From assembly GCA_021732965.1 (NCBI GenBank), contig JAKFVZ010000082.1:1-9784 (forward strand): a stretch of DNA of 9,784 nt, given 5' to 3'. Both the position numbers and the translations under genes were made by a program. Below, piece after piece: positions 8,477-9,784 of the stretch. Position 1 is the first letter of the stretch. Every line of letters begins with the position of its first letter. Source of the stretch: Reyranella sp. (GTDB lineage Bacteria > Pseudomonadota > Alphaproteobacteria > Reyranellales > Reyranellaceae). The notes beneath the pieces were generated by a model. That model was not told the origin of the DNA and searched no databases. It worked only from the letters and a program-made list of their open reading frames with translations.

Positions 8477-8513
8477 GCGCCCCTCTTCGCTAGGCCCCTC
8501 GGGGCTTGGCCGT

Positions 8514-8590
8514 GCGCCCGTAGCTCAACTGGATAGAGCATCTGACTACGAATCAGAAGGCTGGAGGTTCGACTCCTTCCGGGCGCGCCA
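8514..8590 (+). tRNA. tRNA-Arg (anticodon ACG)
   Basis: A 77-nt cloverleaf including an encoded CCA. The acceptor stem pairs GCGCCCG (8514-8520) with CGGGCGC (8580-8586), followed by discriminator G and CCA (8588-8590). The D arm reads AGCTCAACTGGATAGAGC. The anticodon stem TCTGA/TCAGA holds loop CTACGAA with anticodon ACG. The T arm GGAGG-TTCGACT-CCTTC has one G-T pair. ACG is normally edited to ICG by TadA and reads CGU, CGC and CGA, important in a GC-rich, CGC-heavy genome. tRNA genes often serve as integration sites, but I see no repeat of its 3' end in the window. Confidence 0.97.
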
Positions 8591-8614
8591 TTTCTCCTCA
8601 GCCATTGCGAACCA

Positions 8615-8652
8615 GGTACCGATCTTGCGGTACCCGCCGCCCCTCTGCGGCG
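8615..8652. terminator. Paired hairpins between tRNA-Arg and the VIT-like gene
   Basis: GGTACC (8615-8620) and GGTACC (8629-8634) can pair around an 8-nt loop. They are followed directly by CGCCGC (8635-8640), CCCTCT and GCGGCG (8647-8652), a 6-bp GC stem. The pair lies between the 3' ends of two convergent units, where a bidirectional terminator is expected. No T-run follows on either strand, so the intrinsic-terminator call is weak. Confidence 0.3.
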
Positions 8653-8661
8653 ACCGCGTGA

Positions 8662-9321
8662 TCAACCGCCCAGCGCAACCGCCACCAGCACCAGGCCGAT
8701 GCCGAGGGTGCCGACGATAACGGCCCCACGCCAGCCCGGGGCACCCGAGTACCGGGCCCAGCGATAGCCGATTGCAAACAGCAGGAAGACTTGAACCGCG
8801 TTGGCCAGTCTCAATGCCGTGTCGGAATCGTCGACCAGCAGCAGCGGGATCAGCCCAGGGATGGCCGTTGCCGACACCAGCAGGAGGACGATCCCGGCGG
8901 CGATGAACTCGTGCCGTGTGAAGTGAGCACGCTCGGAACCGGCGTGACGCAGCAATTCCAGCACGGCCCGATGGAACACGGCGCTGTCCTCCGGCCGGGT
9001 GGGCGGCTCGCCTCGAAGATCGAATTCGTCGCGAACGAGCGCGATGGCCTGATCGTCGCTGGTCACGGCCTGCAGTCGTCGAATCAGTCTCACGCGGCGA
9101 TTGCGGTTGAACAGTGACCCCATCAGATAGAACACCGCGTCGATGACTCCCCAGGCGACGTTGCAGCCGATCAGGGCGAGCATCAGTTCAGACGGGTCGA
9201 GCGCGGTGGGCTCCGACAGGAGCCGTGCGCCGGCGGTCATGGTCAAAGCCATCACCAGACCAAACAGGATCTCGAGCAGGCTTTCGCTCGGGTCGAGATA
9301 GCGATCGATCAGTTTCGGCAT
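8662..9321 (-). CDS. VIT/CCC1-like multipass membrane protein
   Basis: A 219-residue integral inner-membrane protein. Five hydrophobic helices are visible at about 16-34, 46-69, 139-163, 172-188 and 197-217, with a hydrophilic cytosolic loop (70-138) rich in Arg, Asp and Glu between the second and third. The start LDPSESLLEILFGLVMALTMTAG and the block GCNVAWGVIDAVFYLMG resemble bacterial proteins annotated as VIT1/CCC1 (iron/manganese transporter) family, though they are divergent from the eukaryotic transporters. Metal transport is therefore a family-based guess. The start is ATG at 9321, 5 nt after the stop of the upstream SphA-like gene, so the two should be cotranscribed. An AAGG at about 14 nt upstream is a weak ribosome site, which favours coupling. 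Confidence 0.75.
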   Translation of the reverse strand: MPKLIDRYLDPSESLLEILFGLVMALTMTAGARLLSEPTALDPSELMLALIGCNVAWGVIDAVFYLMGSLFNRNRRVRLIRRLQAVTSDDQAIALVRDEFDLRGEPPTRPEDSAVFHRAVLELLRHAGSERAHFTRHEFIAAGIVLLLVSATAIPGLIPLLLVDDSDTALRLANAVQVFLLFAIGYRWARYSGAPGWRGAVIVGTLGIGLVLVAVALGG

Positions 9322-9326
9322 CGCGA

Positions 9327-9784
9327 TCAATCCGCCTTCTTGCGCGGCAGCGCGCCGATCGACAGCGTGAGGTAGGCATTCCATCCCTCCGGCCGATTGT
9401 GCGCCGCGAATTCCTTGTATCCGCGGAGGTTCACGTCGAAGCCCATGCCGGCGCCGGTGAAAGACCACCCGATCTGCGGTCCTGCGCCCGCGACGCTCGA
9501 TCGGAAGTCGCCGAGACGGGCCGATCCGCCGGTATCGGGGGAAAGCTGGTTGTAGATGTAGGCGACGGCACCGGCGTAGAGCGTCTCGCTGAACGAATAG
9601 GAGACCCCCAGGTCGACGTGAGCGTCCATGCCGCTTTGATAGCCCGTCTGAGGATTGATGAAATTGTAGGTGAGTCCCGCGGTCACCGAGAATTCGAAAC
9701 CGGTCGGGGCGAGAAAGGTGTAGCCGAGACCCCAGTCGATCGCCCAGTGACCGAGGCCGACGCCGGCAAGCCGGTTTGGATCGT
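9327..9784 (-). CDS. SphA/MetA-type outer-membrane protein, 5' part beyond the window
   Basis: The last 151 residues of a predicted outer-membrane beta-barrel; the frame runs open to the right edge. The visible part starts DPNRLAGVGLGHWAIDWGLGYTFLAPTGFEFSVTAGLTYNFINPQTGYQSGMDAHVDLGVSYSF. It shows alternating hydrophobic/polar strands with aromatic ends and Gly/Asp turns, and the blocks FSVTAGLTYNFINPQTGYQSG and GAGPQIGW known from the SphA / Phenol_MetA_deg family. These proteins are thought to form channels for hydrophobic compounds. The last strand (WNAYLTLSIG) is followed by ALPRKKAD, so the barrel does not end with the aromatic C-terminal residue that marks many outer-membrane proteins. 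A GTG at 9686 lies inside the barrel and is not the start. Confidence 0.8.
   Translation of the reverse strand, partial: DPNRLAGVGLGHWAIDWGLGYTFLAPTGFEFSVTAGLTYNFINPQTGYQSGMDAHVDLGVSYSFSETLYAGAVAYIYNQLSPDTGGSARLGDFRSSVAGAGPQIGWSFTGAGMGFDVNLRGYKEFAAHNRPEGWNAYLTLSIGALPRKKAD

Larger units (their letters stand above)
8183..8513. other. 331-bp gene-free spacer between the envelope-protein gene and tRNA-Arg
   Basis: Neither strand has an open frame here that looks like a protein: the frames that cross it give Arg/Pro-rich shadow peptides and run into the tRNA. The spacer holds the likely leader (8183 to about 8285) and promoter of the minus-strand envelope-protein gene, a 14-bp palindrome, a short A-rich patch at about 8296-8320 that stands out from the GC-rich surroundings, a foldable GC-rich block (8322-8402), a further TGGGGC-N11-GCCCCA stem (8407-8429) and the tRNA promoter. 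In the tRNA leader, AGGCCCC-TC-GGGGCTT (8492-8507) forms a short hairpin just before the mature tRNA. Confidence 0.7.

Noticed and set aside
8349..8720. Plus-strand open frame reading through the tRNA
   Set aside because: The well-known VAQLDRAS...FDSFRAR peptide is the translation of a tRNA gene, not a protein.
8514..9784. Integrated element at the 3' end of tRNA-Arg
   Set aside because: No integrase, no direct repeat of the tRNA 3' end and no change in base composition are visible to the right edge; a distant attachment site cannot be excluded.

Overview
The window is high-GC, densely packed bacterial DNA. Gene style and protein sequences point to an alphaproteobacterium, with a Rhodospirillales- or Reyranella-like relative as my best guess. 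That guess rests on protein resemblance, GC-rich codon use and the TCATCCTGAG-type intergenic repeat, so the genus is inference only. Seven complete protein genes, two partial ones at the edges and one tRNA gene are supported.

Left part (1-3040): a divergent pair shares an 88-bp promoter region. To the left runs a peptide/nickel-type (family 5) ABC transporter substrate-binding protein, cut by the window edge close to its expected C-terminus. To the right runs an amidohydrolase of the TRZ/ATZ/cytosine-deaminase type with intact metal ligands, but with Gln where relatives carry the catalytic Glu. The layout suggests uptake and hydrolysis of one small compound. A dispersed inverted repeat fills the gap (3041-3127) to the next, convergent gene.

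Middle part (3134-8182): five genes run on the minus strand. In transcription order they encode a small coiled-coil, lipoprotein-like envelope protein, an exported DUF4864 protein, a ten-helix EamA/DMT exporter, an Hsp20 small heat-shock protein and a Lon protease. hsp20 and lon overlap by 4 bp (ATGA) and almost certainly form a translationally coupled proteostasis unit: a holdase plus an ATP-dependent protease. This Lon is probably an accessory copy, because the common clpX-lon-hupB setting is absent.

Right part (8183-9784): a 331-bp gene-free stretch holds a likely promoter for the lipoprotein-like gene, a 14-bp palindrome, a foldable GC-rich element and a good promoter for tRNA-Arg(ACG), which follows with an encoded CCA. 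Beyond it, on the minus strand, lie a VIT/CCC1-like membrane protein and, 5 nt upstream of it, the 3' part of a SphA/MetA-type outer-membrane protein cut by the right edge.

I see no phage, IS, CRISPR, toxin-antitoxin or obvious defence system. The points most worth a second look are the altered active site of the amidohydrolase, the hsp20-lon unit, the VIT-like/SphA-like gene pair and the structured spacer before the tRNA.
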